The position numbers and the translations under genes are program-made. Positions 1 through 6,289 of a DNA stretch of 9,440 nt are shown here, one piece after another (the stretch's first letter is position 1; the number at the start of each line of letters is the position of its first letter). The notes beneath the pieces are model-generated. The model had not been told where the DNA came from. It ran no database searches and saw only the letters and a list, made by a program, of their open reading frames with translations. Source of the stretch: Lachnospiraceae bacterium (lineage in GTDB: Bacteria; Bacillota_A; Clostridia; Lachnospirales; Lachnospiraceae); assembly GCA_017390645.1 (NCBI GenBank), contig JAFPAZ010000074.1, forward strand, positions 1 to 9,440, read 5' to 3'.

Positions 1-1302
1 CCAAGAACCACATCCTAAGGTTAAAGAAGGAGCTAACTTAAAGTTATATAAGTCACCGATACCACCTTGTGAAGAAGGAGTATTGATAAGGATACGACAA
101 GTCTTCATAGCAGCCTGGAATTTAGCGATCTTTTCTTGTCCTGTTCCTAAGTTAATATATAAAGAAGAAGTATGTCCGTAACCACCATCAGCTACTAAAA
201 CTTCAGCCTTAGCAAGAGCGTCATCGAAATCTTTTGCTTTGTACATTGCTAATACTGGAGATAATTTTTCGTGAGCAAATTCTTCTTCGATTGCAACAGA
301 TTCTACTTCACCAATTAAAATCTTAGTTTCAGCAGGGATATCGAATCCAGCTAATTTAGCGATGGTAACAGGCTTTTGACCAACGATCTTTGCATTTAAT
401 GCACCATTGATAAGGATAGTCTTTCTAACCTTTTCAGTCTCCTCCGGATTACAGAAGTAACATCCTCTATCCTGGAATTCTTTCTTAACTTCTTTGTAAA
501 TCTTCTGGTCAACGATAACAGATTGTTCAGAAGCACAAATCATACCGTTATCGAAAGTCTTAGAATGAATTAAAGAGTTAACAGCTAATCTAACATCACA
601 AGATTCATCCATAATTACAGGAGTATTACCAGCACCTACACCTAAAGCAGGAGTTCCTGAAGAGTAAGCAGCCTTAACCATACCAGGACCACCGGTAGCT
701 AAGATAATGTCTGATTCAGCCATAATCATATTTGTAAGTTCAAGAGAAGGAACATCAATCCATCCGATGATACCAGCTGGTGCACCAGCTTCTACCGCAG
801 CATCTAAAACAACCTTAGCAGCTGCAATTGTGCTGTTTTTAGCACGTGGATGTGGGGAAATGATGATACCGTTTCTAGTCTTTAAAGAAATTAAAGTCTT
901 GAAGATAGCAGTTGAAGTTGGGTTTGTAGTAGGAATAACAGCACCAACTAAGCCGATAGGTTCAGCAACTTTCTTAATTCCGTAAGATTTATCTTCTTCA
1001 ATCACACCACAAGTCTTGGTGTTCTTGTATGCATTGTAGATGTATTCTGCAGCGTAGTGATTCTTAATAACCTTATCTTCTACGATACCCATGCCAGTTT
1101 CTTCTACAGCCATCTTAGCTAGTGGAATTCTTTGCTTGTTAGCAGCCATTGCTGCGGCTTTAAAAATCTTATCTACCTGTTCTTGAGTGTAGGTAGCGAA
1201 AATCTTTTGAGCTTCTTTTACTTCAGCGATTTTAGCTTCAAGAGATTCTGCGCTATCAACGATTGCGAAGTTTTTAACTTCTGCAGTTTCAGTCTTTGAC
1301 AT
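1..1302 (-). CDS. adhE: Bifunctional aldehyde-alcohol dehydrogenase AdhE, N-terminal 434 residues (partial at left edge)
   Basis: AdhE reduces acetyl-CoA to acetaldehyde with NADH (N-terminal domain) and acetaldehyde to ethanol (C-terminal iron-dependent domain), a main redox outlet in fermentation. Only the first domain is here. The translation begins MSKTETAEVKNF and carries hallmark AdhE segments: FTQEQVDKIF-like near residue 40, GMGIVEDKVIKNH, PTTNPTSTAIFK, SPHPRAK, LATGGPGMVKAAYSSG, the catalytic cysteine in NGMICASEQS (Cys256), FAHEKLSP, and GGIGDLYNFKLAPSLTLGCGSW at the edge. It stays in frame to base 1. The family is about 870 residues, so roughly half is missing, cut by the window rather than broken. 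The start is fixed by AGGAGG (1312-1317) nine bases upstream of ATG. Few codons are used repeatedly, as in highly expressed genes. A stand-alone acylating aldehyde dehydrogenase is the alternative, but the similarity I recall is closest to AdhE. Confidence 0.95.
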   Translation of the reverse strand, partial: MSKTETAEVKNFAIVDSAESLEAKIAEVKEAQKIFATYTQEQVDKIFKAAAMAANKQRIPLAKMAVEETGMGIVEDKVIKNHYAAEYIYNAYKNTKTCGVIEEDKSYGIKKVAEPIGLVGAVIPTTNPTSTAIFKTLISLKTRNGIIISPHPRAKNSTIAAAKVVLDAAVEAGAPAGIIGWIDVPSLELTNMIMAESDIILATGGPGMVKAAYSSGTPALGVGAGNTPVIMDESCDVRLAVNSLIHSKTFDNGMICASEQSVIVDQKIYKEVKKEFQDRGCYFCNPEETEKVRKTILINGALNAKIVGQKPVTIAKLAGFDIPAETKILIGEVESVAIEEEFAHEKLSPVLAMYKAKDFDDALAKAEVLVADGGYGHTSSLYINLGTGQEKIAKFQAAMKTCRILINTPSSQGGIGDLYNFKLAPSLTLGCGSW

Positions 1303-1357
1303 AATGGGTTTCCTCCTGTAATTTGAAATTGATAAATTTTTAACAATTATTGACCTT

Positions 1358-1386
1358 ATTATAAACGATTCTAATTCCCATGTCAA
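1358..1386 (-). promoter_or_regulatory. Consensus sigma-A promoter of adhE
   Basis: Read on the minus strand: TTGACA (1386-1381), a 17-base spacer, and TATAAT (1363-1358). Both hexamers and the spacer are perfect sigma-A consensus. Transcription should start near 1351, giving a leader of about 48 nt ahead of the adhE start. I see no obvious operator, though the region upstream of the -35 is very AT-rich. Confidence 0.88.
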
Positions 1387-1483
1387 TCATAAATCCATAA
1401 AAATACGAAAGAATCGGCAATTTATTTTAAGAAGAAACTTATTTTTACTAAAAGTGATGTAATTTATATATGCGAACCCCTTG

Positions 1484-1489
1484 TATAAT
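1484..1489 (+). promoter_or_regulatory. Possible -10 element for the HD-GYP leader
   Basis: TATAAT preceded directly by TG, in the divergent intergenic region about 62 bases upstream of the leader ORF. No good -35 lies 16-18 bases upstream. A second candidate, TTGATA-18-TATTTT (1499-1528), would start transcription almost at the stem-loop. I cannot choose between them from sequence alone. Confidence 0.35.
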
Positions 1490-1549
1490 TTAGAAAATTT
1501 GATAAAATAGTAAATAAAAAGATATTTTGATACCAAGGGGGAAAAGTTA

Positions 1550-1589
1550 TATGGTTCTTGCAGAAAGTAGTATGTCTGTGAGAATCATA
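1550..1589 (+). promoter_or_regulatory. Stem-loop in the leader of the HD-GYP gene
   Basis: Bases 1550-1564 pair with 1575-1589 over 15 continuous pairs (three G-U wobbles), leaving a 10-base loop AAGTAGTATG. The stem contains the ATG (1551) of the possible leader ORF and begins nine bases after its AAGGGGG ribosome binding site (1535-1541). It is not followed by a U tract, so it is not an intrinsic terminator. It does not match the GEMM-I or GEMM-II c-di-GMP aptamer core that I know. A regulatory leader is an inference. Confidence 0.55.
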
Positions 1590-1649
1590 GCCTTGAAAAA
1601 CTGCCCAACATCATTTTATGGAGCGACAGATAAGGAGGGACGGTTATGA
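1551..1649 (+). CDS. Possible 32-residue leader peptide, ATGA-overlapping the HD-GYP gene
   Basis: An ATG preceded by AAGGGGG at nine bases opens a 32-codon frame (MVLAESSMSVRII... ending KEGRL). Its TGA overlaps the ATG of the HD-GYP gene in the classic ATGA arrangement, which often signals translational coupling. The product has no motif, signal peptide or clear membrane segment that I recognise. Against it: the start codon lies inside a 15-bp stem, and the downstream gene has its own excellent ribosome binding site, so coupling is not needed. It may be a regulatory upstream ORF, a small protein, or chance. Confidence 0.35.
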   Translation: MVLAESSMSVRIIALKNCPTSFYGATDKEGRL

Positions 1650-2719
1650 AGACCATAAAAGTTAGAGATATACAGGGAAAAGAGATATTAGGCCAGCCTA
1701 TATTTAATAGTAATGGTGTCATGTTAGTACCGGACGGGACGGTCATAAAGAAGGATTATATTCAGACATTTCTGGATTTGGGAGTAGAGGAAATCCAGAT
1801 TAAAGATGAATTATACGTTGGTATTGATTATGATGAGATGGTAGATGAGGAAGTAAAGGAAGAATGTTATCATCTGATTAAGGATATTGTAAAAAATCAG
1901 ACCAAGGGGACTCCGGCGGAAGACGTAGAGATTGGAAAGGTTACGGAAGAGATTTTACAAAGTGTTATGGATCAGGAAGAGGTGTTCATTAATGTAAATA
2001 AAATTCGAAGCAGTGACCATGCAGCCTATGAACATGCTATTAATGTTGCGGCATTATCTACCATAGTGGCTTTGAAATTACAGATTCCGAGACATTCGGT
2101 GAAGGAATATGCCATTGGTGCGTTGCTACATGATATCGGTATGACTTTTGTGCCGGCGGTGTTTCGAAATGAATTTGATGATGATTTAGGAAACAGTAAG
2201 GTAGAAGTGGTAAAAAATCATGTTTTTTATGGACTGGATCACTTAAGAAAAAAAGACATGTATTCCGATATGGTACTTGATATTGTAAGAAATCATCATG
2301 AGCGGATTGATGGTTCCGGATATCCTTCCGGTCTGATTGGTACTAATATTGACCGTGGAAGTCGTATTATTGCGGTATGTGATACCTTTGACGGTATGGT
2401 GTTTGGAGTTTCGGATCGTTCCAGAGTATATGAGGCTATAGAATATATTCAAGGTAATTGTGGTAAACTCTTTGATGAGAAGGTTGTGAAGGCATTTATG
2501 GATTCTGTGGCACTTTATCCTACCGGGAGCATTGTAATAACCAGTGAAGGGGATACTGCCATGGTGCATAGACAGAACAAGGGATATCCTGCAAGGCCAC
2601 TTCTTCGTCTGATAAAGGATAAACGGGGAGAGGTTTATAATAAGTATATTTTAAAAGATTTAATGAAGGAACTGTCTTTATTTATTTTGGACAGTGTAGA
2701 GAATATTTATCCAAGATGA
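1646..2719 (+). CDS. HD-GYP domain protein, probable cyclic-di-GMP phosphodiesterase
   Basis: 357 residues. HD-GYP enzymes hydrolyse the second messenger c-di-GMP (to pGpG or GMP) at a two- or three-metal centre in the cytoplasm. Residues 1-55 form a small N-terminal region common in such proteins (EILGQPIFNSNGVMLVPDGT). The catalytic domain spans about 125-290: H130 in YEHAINVA, H162-D163 in LLHDIGM, H192, H217-H218-E219 in NHHERIDGSGYP with the GYP signature at 225-227, and D247 in IIAVCDTFDGM. The usual HDIGK lysine is methionine here (M166). The remaining metal ligands look intact, so activity is likely but unproven. About 60 residues after residue 290 form an extension with no recognised domain. 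Start: AAGGAGGG (1632-1639), six bases from ATG. The gene overlaps the leader ORF and is followed after 88 bases by the DUF3881-type gene, perhaps in the same transcript. A GGDEF gene lies 1.2 kb downstream. Confidence 0.9.
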   Translation: MKTIKVRDIQGKEILGQPIFNSNGVMLVPDGTVIKKDYIQTFLDLGVEEIQIKDELYVGIDYDEMVDEEVKEECYHLIKDIVKNQTKGTPAEDVEIGKVTEEILQSVMDQEEVFINVNKIRSSDHAAYEHAINVAALSTIVALKLQIPRHSVKEYAIGALLHDIGMTFVPAVFRNEFDDDLGNSKVEVVKNHVFYGLDHLRKKDMYSDMVLDIVRNHHERIDGSGYPSGLIGTNIDRGSRIIAVCDTFDGMVFGVSDRSRVYEAIEYIQGNCGKLFDEKVVKAFMDSVALYPTGSIVITSEGDTAMVHRQNKGYPARPLLRLIKDKRGEVYNKYILKDLMKELSLFILDSVENIYPR

Positions 2720-2742
2720 TTTACGGCCTTAATCATTGAGAT

Positions 2743-2779
2743 TTAATATAAGTTTTTCAATCGTTTCGCAATTGCCTAT
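2743..2779 (+). repeat. End fragment of a dispersed repeat, upstream of the DUF3881-type gene
   Basis: Two blocks match 6346-6380. TTAATATAAGTTTT (2743-2756) is identical, and GTTTCGCAATTGCCTAT (2763-2779) has one mismatch. The blocks are separated by 6 bases here and by 4 at 6360-6363. In both places the motif ends 14-17 bases before a ribosome binding site. I interpret it as the outer end of the repeat seen at 6290-6380 and 9267-9440. A shared promoter or leader element is the alternative. Confidence 0.6.
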
Positions 2780-2807
2780 GGAGATATATGAATGGGAGGT
2801 GTTATTG

Positions 2808-3686
2808 TTGAATCATTATATGAGAGCAATTGGATTTAGTAAAATTAGTACAAAAAAGGAAATGGATGTATTGATTGGCAAGGCACTTCATTTACCGACA
2901 GAAAAGAAATCCATAAAAGTAGGAGAGAAAAATACCTTAGTGCAGGTAAATAAAGATTTTGGTCCGGGAATTGGATTAAGTGTGGTGGGGGAATACGATG
3001 AAAAGGGATTTTTAAATGTGGAATATACCTTTCCTTATTTAAGGGGAGGGTATGGCGTAAATTATAATGATATTACGATTGAGCGCCACTCGGATAAGGA
3101 GGCATATTCTGGTGTTTGTGAGAATATAAATTTTGGGGTTTCCATGATTTTTTATCTGCAGAATCTGGGAGAATACGTGGAACGGTACGTGTACTGTTCG
3201 CATCATAATGAAGTTGCCAGAGTTGTGTTGGCAGGTCTATCGAAAGAGGGAAAGGTGATTTTGCCTATTGAGAAAGATGAAACCCAGATGGAATTGGAAC
3301 AGGTGGGAAATGAAAACCGGATTCAATTGATTCGTGCAGCCAAAGAAGGAAACATTGAAGCATTGGAAAGTCTTACATTGGAAGATATGGATATGTATTC
3401 TCTGGTTTCAAAAAGGGTGAAGAAGGAGGATATCCTATCGATTGTGGATTCAACTTTTATTCCGTATGGGATTGAGAGTGATCATTACTCTATTATAGGA
3501 AGTATCTTAAATGTAAATCCTGTTTATAATCTGGAAACAGGGGAAATGCTTTATTCCTTATTGATTGACTGTAATCAGGTAATTTTTGATGTATGTATTA
3601 ATTCTGTTGATTTATTGGGAGAGCCAGTGGCTGGCAGAAGATTTAAGGGTGTAATTTGGTTGCAGGGAAAGGTTGATTTTTTATAA
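2808..3686 (+). CDS. DUF3881-type protein of unknown function, TTG start
   Basis: 292 residues, starting MNHYMRAIGFSKI. From memory this matches the DUF3881 family of Lachnospiraceae: the opening RAIGFS, an early GxGIGLSVVGEYDE strand, FPYLRGG, the ERHSDKEAYSGVCENI-type segment, MIFYLQN, SLTLEDMDMYSLVSKR with EDILSIVDSTFIPYGIE, and a C-terminal DVCINSVDLLGEPVAGRRFKG then WLQG. No signal peptide or membrane segment is seen, so it is probably cytosolic. The function is unknown to me and I infer none. Start choice: GGGAGG (2794-2799) lies eight bases before TTG 2808. The frame stays open upstream to 2736 but without a ribosome binding site, and an internal ATG (2820) would cut the conserved start. 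The gene follows the HD-GYP gene by 88 bases and its last codons overlap the tRNA promoter. Confidence 0.8.
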   Translation: MNHYMRAIGFSKISTKKEMDVLIGKALHLPTEKKSIKVGEKNTLVQVNKDFGPGIGLSVVGEYDEKGFLNVEYTFPYLRGGYGVNYNDITIERHSDKEAYSGVCENINFGVSMIFYLQNLGEYVERYVYCSHHNEVARVVLAGLSKEGKVILPIEKDETQMELEQVGNENRIQLIRAAKEGNIEALESLTLEDMDMYSLVSKRVKKEDILSIVDSTFIPYGIESDHYSIIGSILNVNPVYNLETGEMLYSLLIDCNQVIFDVCINSVDLLGEPVAGRRFKGVIWLQGKVDFL

Positions 3687-3701
3687 AAAATCTGTTATAA
3701 A
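3673..3701 (+). promoter_or_regulatory. Promoter of tRNA-Arg, overlapping the end of the DUF3881-type gene
   Basis: TTGATT (3673-3678), a 17-base spacer and TATAAA (3696-3701) give a fair sigma-A promoter. The predicted start near 3708 is only about five bases before the mature tRNA 5' end. This lets the tRNA be made independently of the upstream gene. Confidence 0.6.
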
Positions 3702-3712
3702 TATATATGTTG

Positions 3713-3786
3713 GTTTCCGTAGCTCAGCAGGATAGAGCATTCGCCTCCTAAGCGAAGGGTCGGGCGTTCGAATCGCCTCGGGAACA
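3713..3786 (+). tRNA. tRNA-Arg (anticodon CCU)
   Basis: A complete 74-nt cloverleaf. The acceptor arm is GTTTCCG (3713-3719) with CGGGAAC (3779-3785), with one U-G wobble, and discriminator A3786. The D stem is GCTC/GAGC. The anticodon stem is TTCGC/GCGAA with loop CTCCTAA, giving anticodon CCU that reads AGG. The variable loop is five bases. The T arm is GGGCG-TTCGAAT-CGCCT. The CCA end is not encoded (TGG follows), so it must be added after transcription. It sits between its own promoter and terminator. Confidence 0.96.
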
Positions 3787-3790
3787 TGGA

Positions 3791-3823
3791 AGGGCTGTTG
3801 CTGGTAGCGATGGCTCTTTTTTT
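3791..3823 (+). terminator. Intrinsic terminator after tRNA-Arg
   Basis: Bases 3791-3802 pair with 3806-3817 over 12 continuous pairs, four of them G-U, around a three-base loop, followed by seven T (3817-3823). It lies four bases after the tRNA and insulates the downstream diguanylate cyclase gene. Confidence 0.85.
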
Positions 3824-3847
3824 GAATAAATTCGAAAACAATTCAAA
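3821..3847 (+). repeat. Nested inverted repeat just upstream of the GGDEF-gene promoter
   Basis: TTTGAAT (3821-3827) and ATTCAAA (3841-3847) are perfect 7-bp arms around 13 bases that contain the palindrome TTCGAA. The right arm ends one base before the -35 hexamer. This is a plausible place for a transcription factor, but that is an inference, and AT-rich DNA makes short inverted repeats common. Confidence 0.4.
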
Positions 3848-3848
3848 C

Positions 3849-3877
3849 TTGTATTAATAAAATTAAGGATGTATAAT
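3849..3877 (+). promoter_or_regulatory. Promoter of the diguanylate cyclase gene
   Basis: TTGTAT (3849-3854), a 17-base spacer and TATAAT (3872-3877), with TG directly before the -10. The predicted start near 3884 gives a leader of about 50 nt. It lies directly after the tRNA terminator, so the GGDEF gene is its own transcription unit. Confidence 0.7.
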
Positions 3878-3935
3878 AGCTGAAAGGAATAAAAATAAAA
3901 TTATAGGAGCGAGATATGGGAAAGGGGGGCTTAGG

Positions 3936-5012
3936 ATGTCTGACTCTATGCTATTTTATTTAGTACAGACGAATTTTATTGATTTTTCCATAGTGATATT
4001 TTTATATATTTTTCTGCTGACAAACCGTACCATGCCAAAAGAGATTAATCGGGTATTTTTGACGGTGGCAGTGGCGGTAAATATTTTGATTGTGGCAGAT
4101 AGCATCGATTATTATCTTGCCCAGGATACGATACCTCATGCGTTACGATATATGACTTCTGCAACGGGGTATGTTTTAAGACCGACACCGATTATGTTGC
4201 TTGCTACTATCTTAAAACGGGAAGAAAAGATAAAATATAAAATTTTAGCGTTTCCTCTTATTTTAAATGCAGTGATTGCATATACCAGTATTTTTACAAA
4301 ATGGATGTTCTATTTTGATGAGAAGAATGAGTTTCACAGAGGTCCTTTAGGGGCACTTCCTTTTATTATCAGTGGAGTATATCTTGGCTGTTTGTTATTT
4401 TGGTCGATTAAACGATACCGGTTAGGTTATAAAAAAGAAGGAAGTATTATGGTATTTATTGTTTTAATGGCTGTAGTTGCTACAGGCATGGAATCCCTTT
4501 TTCATTTTAAATTTATCTTAAATGGAATAGGAGCAATTTCCAGTGTATTTTATTATCTATTTTTACATACCCAGACCTATACAAGAGATGCACTTACCCA
4601 AGCTCTGAATCGTCACACTTTTTATATGGATTGTGAGGAATATGAAAAAATAGCTACCATTCTTGTTTCTGTGGATATTAACGACCTGAAAGTAATCAAC
4701 GATACGCAAGGACATGCAAAAGGTGATTTGGCGATTATTACGGTGGCTAAAATATTACAAAATGTGTTTGCCAATGTGGGTAAGCTATATCGTATCGGTG
4801 GAGATGAATTTGTTGTGGTATGTCCTAAGGTAAAGGAAGAGGTGGTCTCTTCTAAATTAGAACAAGTGGAACTGGAATTAAGTAAAACACCTTATCAGAT
4901 TGCATGGGGAATGGCATCTTACCAGCCATTCATGAATTTTGGAAAGGTACTTTCACAGTCTGATGCTAATATGTATGAAAATAAACAAGAAAAGAAACGA
5001 AAGAAAGCTTAA
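3936..5012 (+). CDS. Membrane-bound diguanylate cyclase (GGDEF domain)
   Basis: 358 residues. It should condense two GTP into c-di-GMP at the cytoplasmic membrane. The N-terminal 210 residues hold about six or seven hydrophobic segments (near 14-29, 39-58, 75-92, 103-122, 137-157, 170-187 and 193-210), a presumed sensor of unknown signal. The GGDEF domain spans about 216-350: TRDALTQALNR at its start, the substrate and metal segment VDINDLKVINDTQGHAKGD (246-264), and an intact GGDEF at 288-292 in YRIGGDEFVVV. The residues at the inhibitory-site position, five before GGDEF, are ANVG (279-282) rather than RxxD, so classical product inhibition is probably absent. It ends in a lysine-rich tail. 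Start: AAAGGGGGG (3921-3929), six bases from ATG. No EAL domain is fused. The HD-GYP gene upstream is the likely opposing activity, under separate control. Confidence 0.92.
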   Translation: MSDSMLFYLVQTNFIDFSIVIFLYIFLLTNRTMPKEINRVFLTVAVAVNILIVADSIDYYLAQDTIPHALRYMTSATGYVLRPTPIMLLATILKREEKIKYKILAFPLILNAVIAYTSIFTKWMFYFDEKNEFHRGPLGALPFIISGVYLGCLLFWSIKRYRLGYKKEGSIMVFIVLMAVVATGMESLFHFKFILNGIGAISSVFYYLFLHTQTYTRDALTQALNRHTFYMDCEEYEKIATILVSVDINDLKVINDTQGHAKGDLAIITVAKILQNVFANVGKLYRIGGDEFVVVCPKVKEEVVSSKLEQVELELSKTPYQIAWGMASYQPFMNFGKVLSQSDANMYENKQEKKRKKA

Positions 5013-5093
5013 AAATGGAATTATCTTATATATGTTGTCAGTGTGACTATTTTTTGTCAAGTTTTATAAGTTATTGAAAACTCTTCCAAAAGA

Positions 5094-5122
5094 TTGTACT
5101 AAAGCAAGGGTTGTGTTATTAT
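5094..5122 (+). promoter_or_regulatory. Probable promoter of the exonuclease gene
   Basis: TTGTAC (5094-5099), a 17-base spacer and TATTAT (5117-5122). A better -10 hexamer, TATAAT at 5120-5125, overlaps but would give a 20-base spacer. The implied leader is about 135 nt and carries the repeated motif at 5196-5221. The rest of the gap 5013-5265 shows only a weak 4-bp hairpin after the GGDEF gene (5037-5047). Confidence 0.5.
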
Positions 5123-5195
5123 AATAAAATGTAGCTGTTTAGAGTATAGCAAAGATATTTCATTGTACGAGATGAATGTATGCACTTCATATGAA

Positions 5196-5221
5196 TTATT
5201 TATGTCGTGAATTATTGAGGT
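5196..5221 (+). repeat. Short repeated motif, copy 1 (partner 9154-9178)
   Basis: TTATTTAT then CGTGAAT-T-ATTGAGGT in 26 bases. It matches 9154-9178 except for one substitution and GT versus C. Both copies are followed within 40 bases by TTTTTGCTTGT (5231-5241 and 9207-9217). It lies in the leader of the exonuclease gene. The function is unknown. Confidence 0.5.
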
Positions 5222-5265
5222 GAAAGAATGTTTTTGCTTGTGTAGAATCGGAGATTGTGCAGAAA

Positions 5266-6222
5266 ATGAATTATATAGTTCTGGATTTAGAATGGAATCA
5301 GGCATCTTTTGAAAGTAGTTCTAAGAAGAAAAAACTTCCATATGAAATTATTGAGATAGGTGCAGTAAAATTAAATGAGAGATATCAGAAAATATCAGAA
5401 TTTCAGTGTTTCATAAAGCCTGTAGTACATAAAAAATTACAGGCTCATGTAAGGGAATTGTTGGCTTATGATGAGAAGATGTTAGCACAGGGGGTATCAT
5501 TTTCTAAGGCAGTGGATACCTTTTTTGACTGGTGTGACGAAAATTATGTATTTTGTACCTGGGGAACAGAAGATTTAACCCAACTCCAGAGAAATTTAGA
5601 ATATCATAAGTTAAAAACCTTGGATTTTCCTTTGTATTATTATGATATTCAGCAAATTTTTGCACATAACTATCATAAACAGGATGTGCTGGCATTATAT
5701 AAGGCGGTGGAGGAGCTTTCCCTGCCTCAGGATTATGAATATCATATGGCACTAAATGATGCTAAATATACAGCCATGATTATGGGAAAGATGAATTTAA
5801 GTAAAAAGAATTTTCTTTCTTACACCAGTCTTGATTACTATAAGATTCCAAGTAACAGTAAAGAAGAAATCAGTTTGTTGCATTTAGAGGGAACGGAGTA
5901 TATTACCAGAGAGTTTCAGACGAAAAAGGATGCTGCATCGGACCGAAAAGTCAGAAAGATCCAATGTTTTTTATGTCAACAGGTACCTTCTAAACGTCTG
6001 CGATGGTTTCAAAGCAGTCCTACGGTATATTATGCACTGGCTCGGTGCAAGACCCATGGAATGCTTTTAGGAAAATTGAAACTGAAATCCCGAGAAAATG
6101 GTAGGTATTTTGTGGTTCGTACGGTTACATTGGCTGAGGATGAGGTGGTAAACCGGGTAATGGAACGATATCAGGAATTGAAGGAAAAGAGTGAAAATAA
6201 GCAGGAATCAGGTACAGTTTAA
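5266..6222 (+). CDS. DEDDh-type 3'-5' exonuclease (KapD / RNase T-like) with C-terminal Cys/His motif
   Basis: 318 residues. The first 180 form an exonuclease of the RNase T / DNA polymerase III epsilon fold, which removes nucleotides from 3' ends with two metal ions. Visible are ExoI YIVLDLEWNQ (D7, E9), ExoII WGTEDLTQLQRN (D103), and ExoIII H160 with D165 in YHMALNDAKYTA, the DEDDh set. It resembles the group annotated as inhibitor of the KinA sporulation pathway. The true substrate, RNA or DNA, cannot be told. The C-terminal 140 residues are not typical of the core. They hold CFLC (C234, C237) and CKTH (C261, H264), a possible zinc-binding CxxC...CxxH pair. Start: ATG 5266 gives the usual opening MNYIVLDLEWN. 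GTG 5257 is in frame but only three bases from GGAG (5250-5253). The spacing to ATG is rather long at 12. It is single, with a repeat between it and the lipid kinase gene. Confidence 0.85.
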   Translation: MNYIVLDLEWNQASFESSSKKKKLPYEIIEIGAVKLNERYQKISEFQCFIKPVVHKKLQAHVRELLAYDEKMLAQGVSFSKAVDTFFDWCDENYVFCTWGTEDLTQLQRNLEYHKLKTLDFPLYYYDIQQIFAHNYHKQDVLALYKAVEELSLPQDYEYHMALNDAKYTAMIMGKMNLSKKNFLSYTSLDYYKIPSNSKEEISLLHLEGTEYITREFQTKKDAASDRKVRKIQCFLCQQVPSKRLRWFQSSPTVYYALARCKTHGMLLGKLKLKSRENGRYFVVRTVTLAEDEVVNRVMERYQELKEKSENKQESGTV

Positions 6223-6289
6223 TTGTGCCTTTGTGTAGTGGAATGTATTATTGAGAAGAAGTCGTCGGTGTCTGCGTATTAATGTGGAG

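Noticed and set aside
707..985. Plus-strand ORF of 92 codons
   Set aside because: It lies entirely within adhE on the opposite strand; adhE has clear homology and a ribosome binding site, so this is a shadow frame.
1490..1645. c-di-GMP (GEMM) riboswitch ahead of the HD-GYP gene
   Set aside because: There is a stem-loop, but the conserved aptamer core motifs and tetraloop-receptor arrangement that I know are not visible here or before the GGDEF gene.
2736..2807. Upstream extension of the DUF3881-type protein to the TTG at 2736
   Set aside because: No ribosome binding site precedes it and the extension would translate the repeat fragment; the TTG at 2808 has GGGAGG at good spacing and gives the family's usual start.
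3916..3963. Mini-ORF of 15 codons with AGGAG upstream, overlapping the start of the cyclase gene
   Set aside because: It reads through the G-rich ribosome binding site of the cyclase gene out of frame; the composition looks accidental and nothing supports expression.
5037..5056. GTCA-GTG-TGAC hairpin followed by T-rich bases after the GGDEF gene
   Set aside because: A four-pair stem is too weak to call an intrinsic terminator with confidence.
5099..5305. Minus-strand ORF of 68 codons
   Set aside because: Overlaps the start of the exonuclease gene and the AT-rich leader, with no recognisable protein features.
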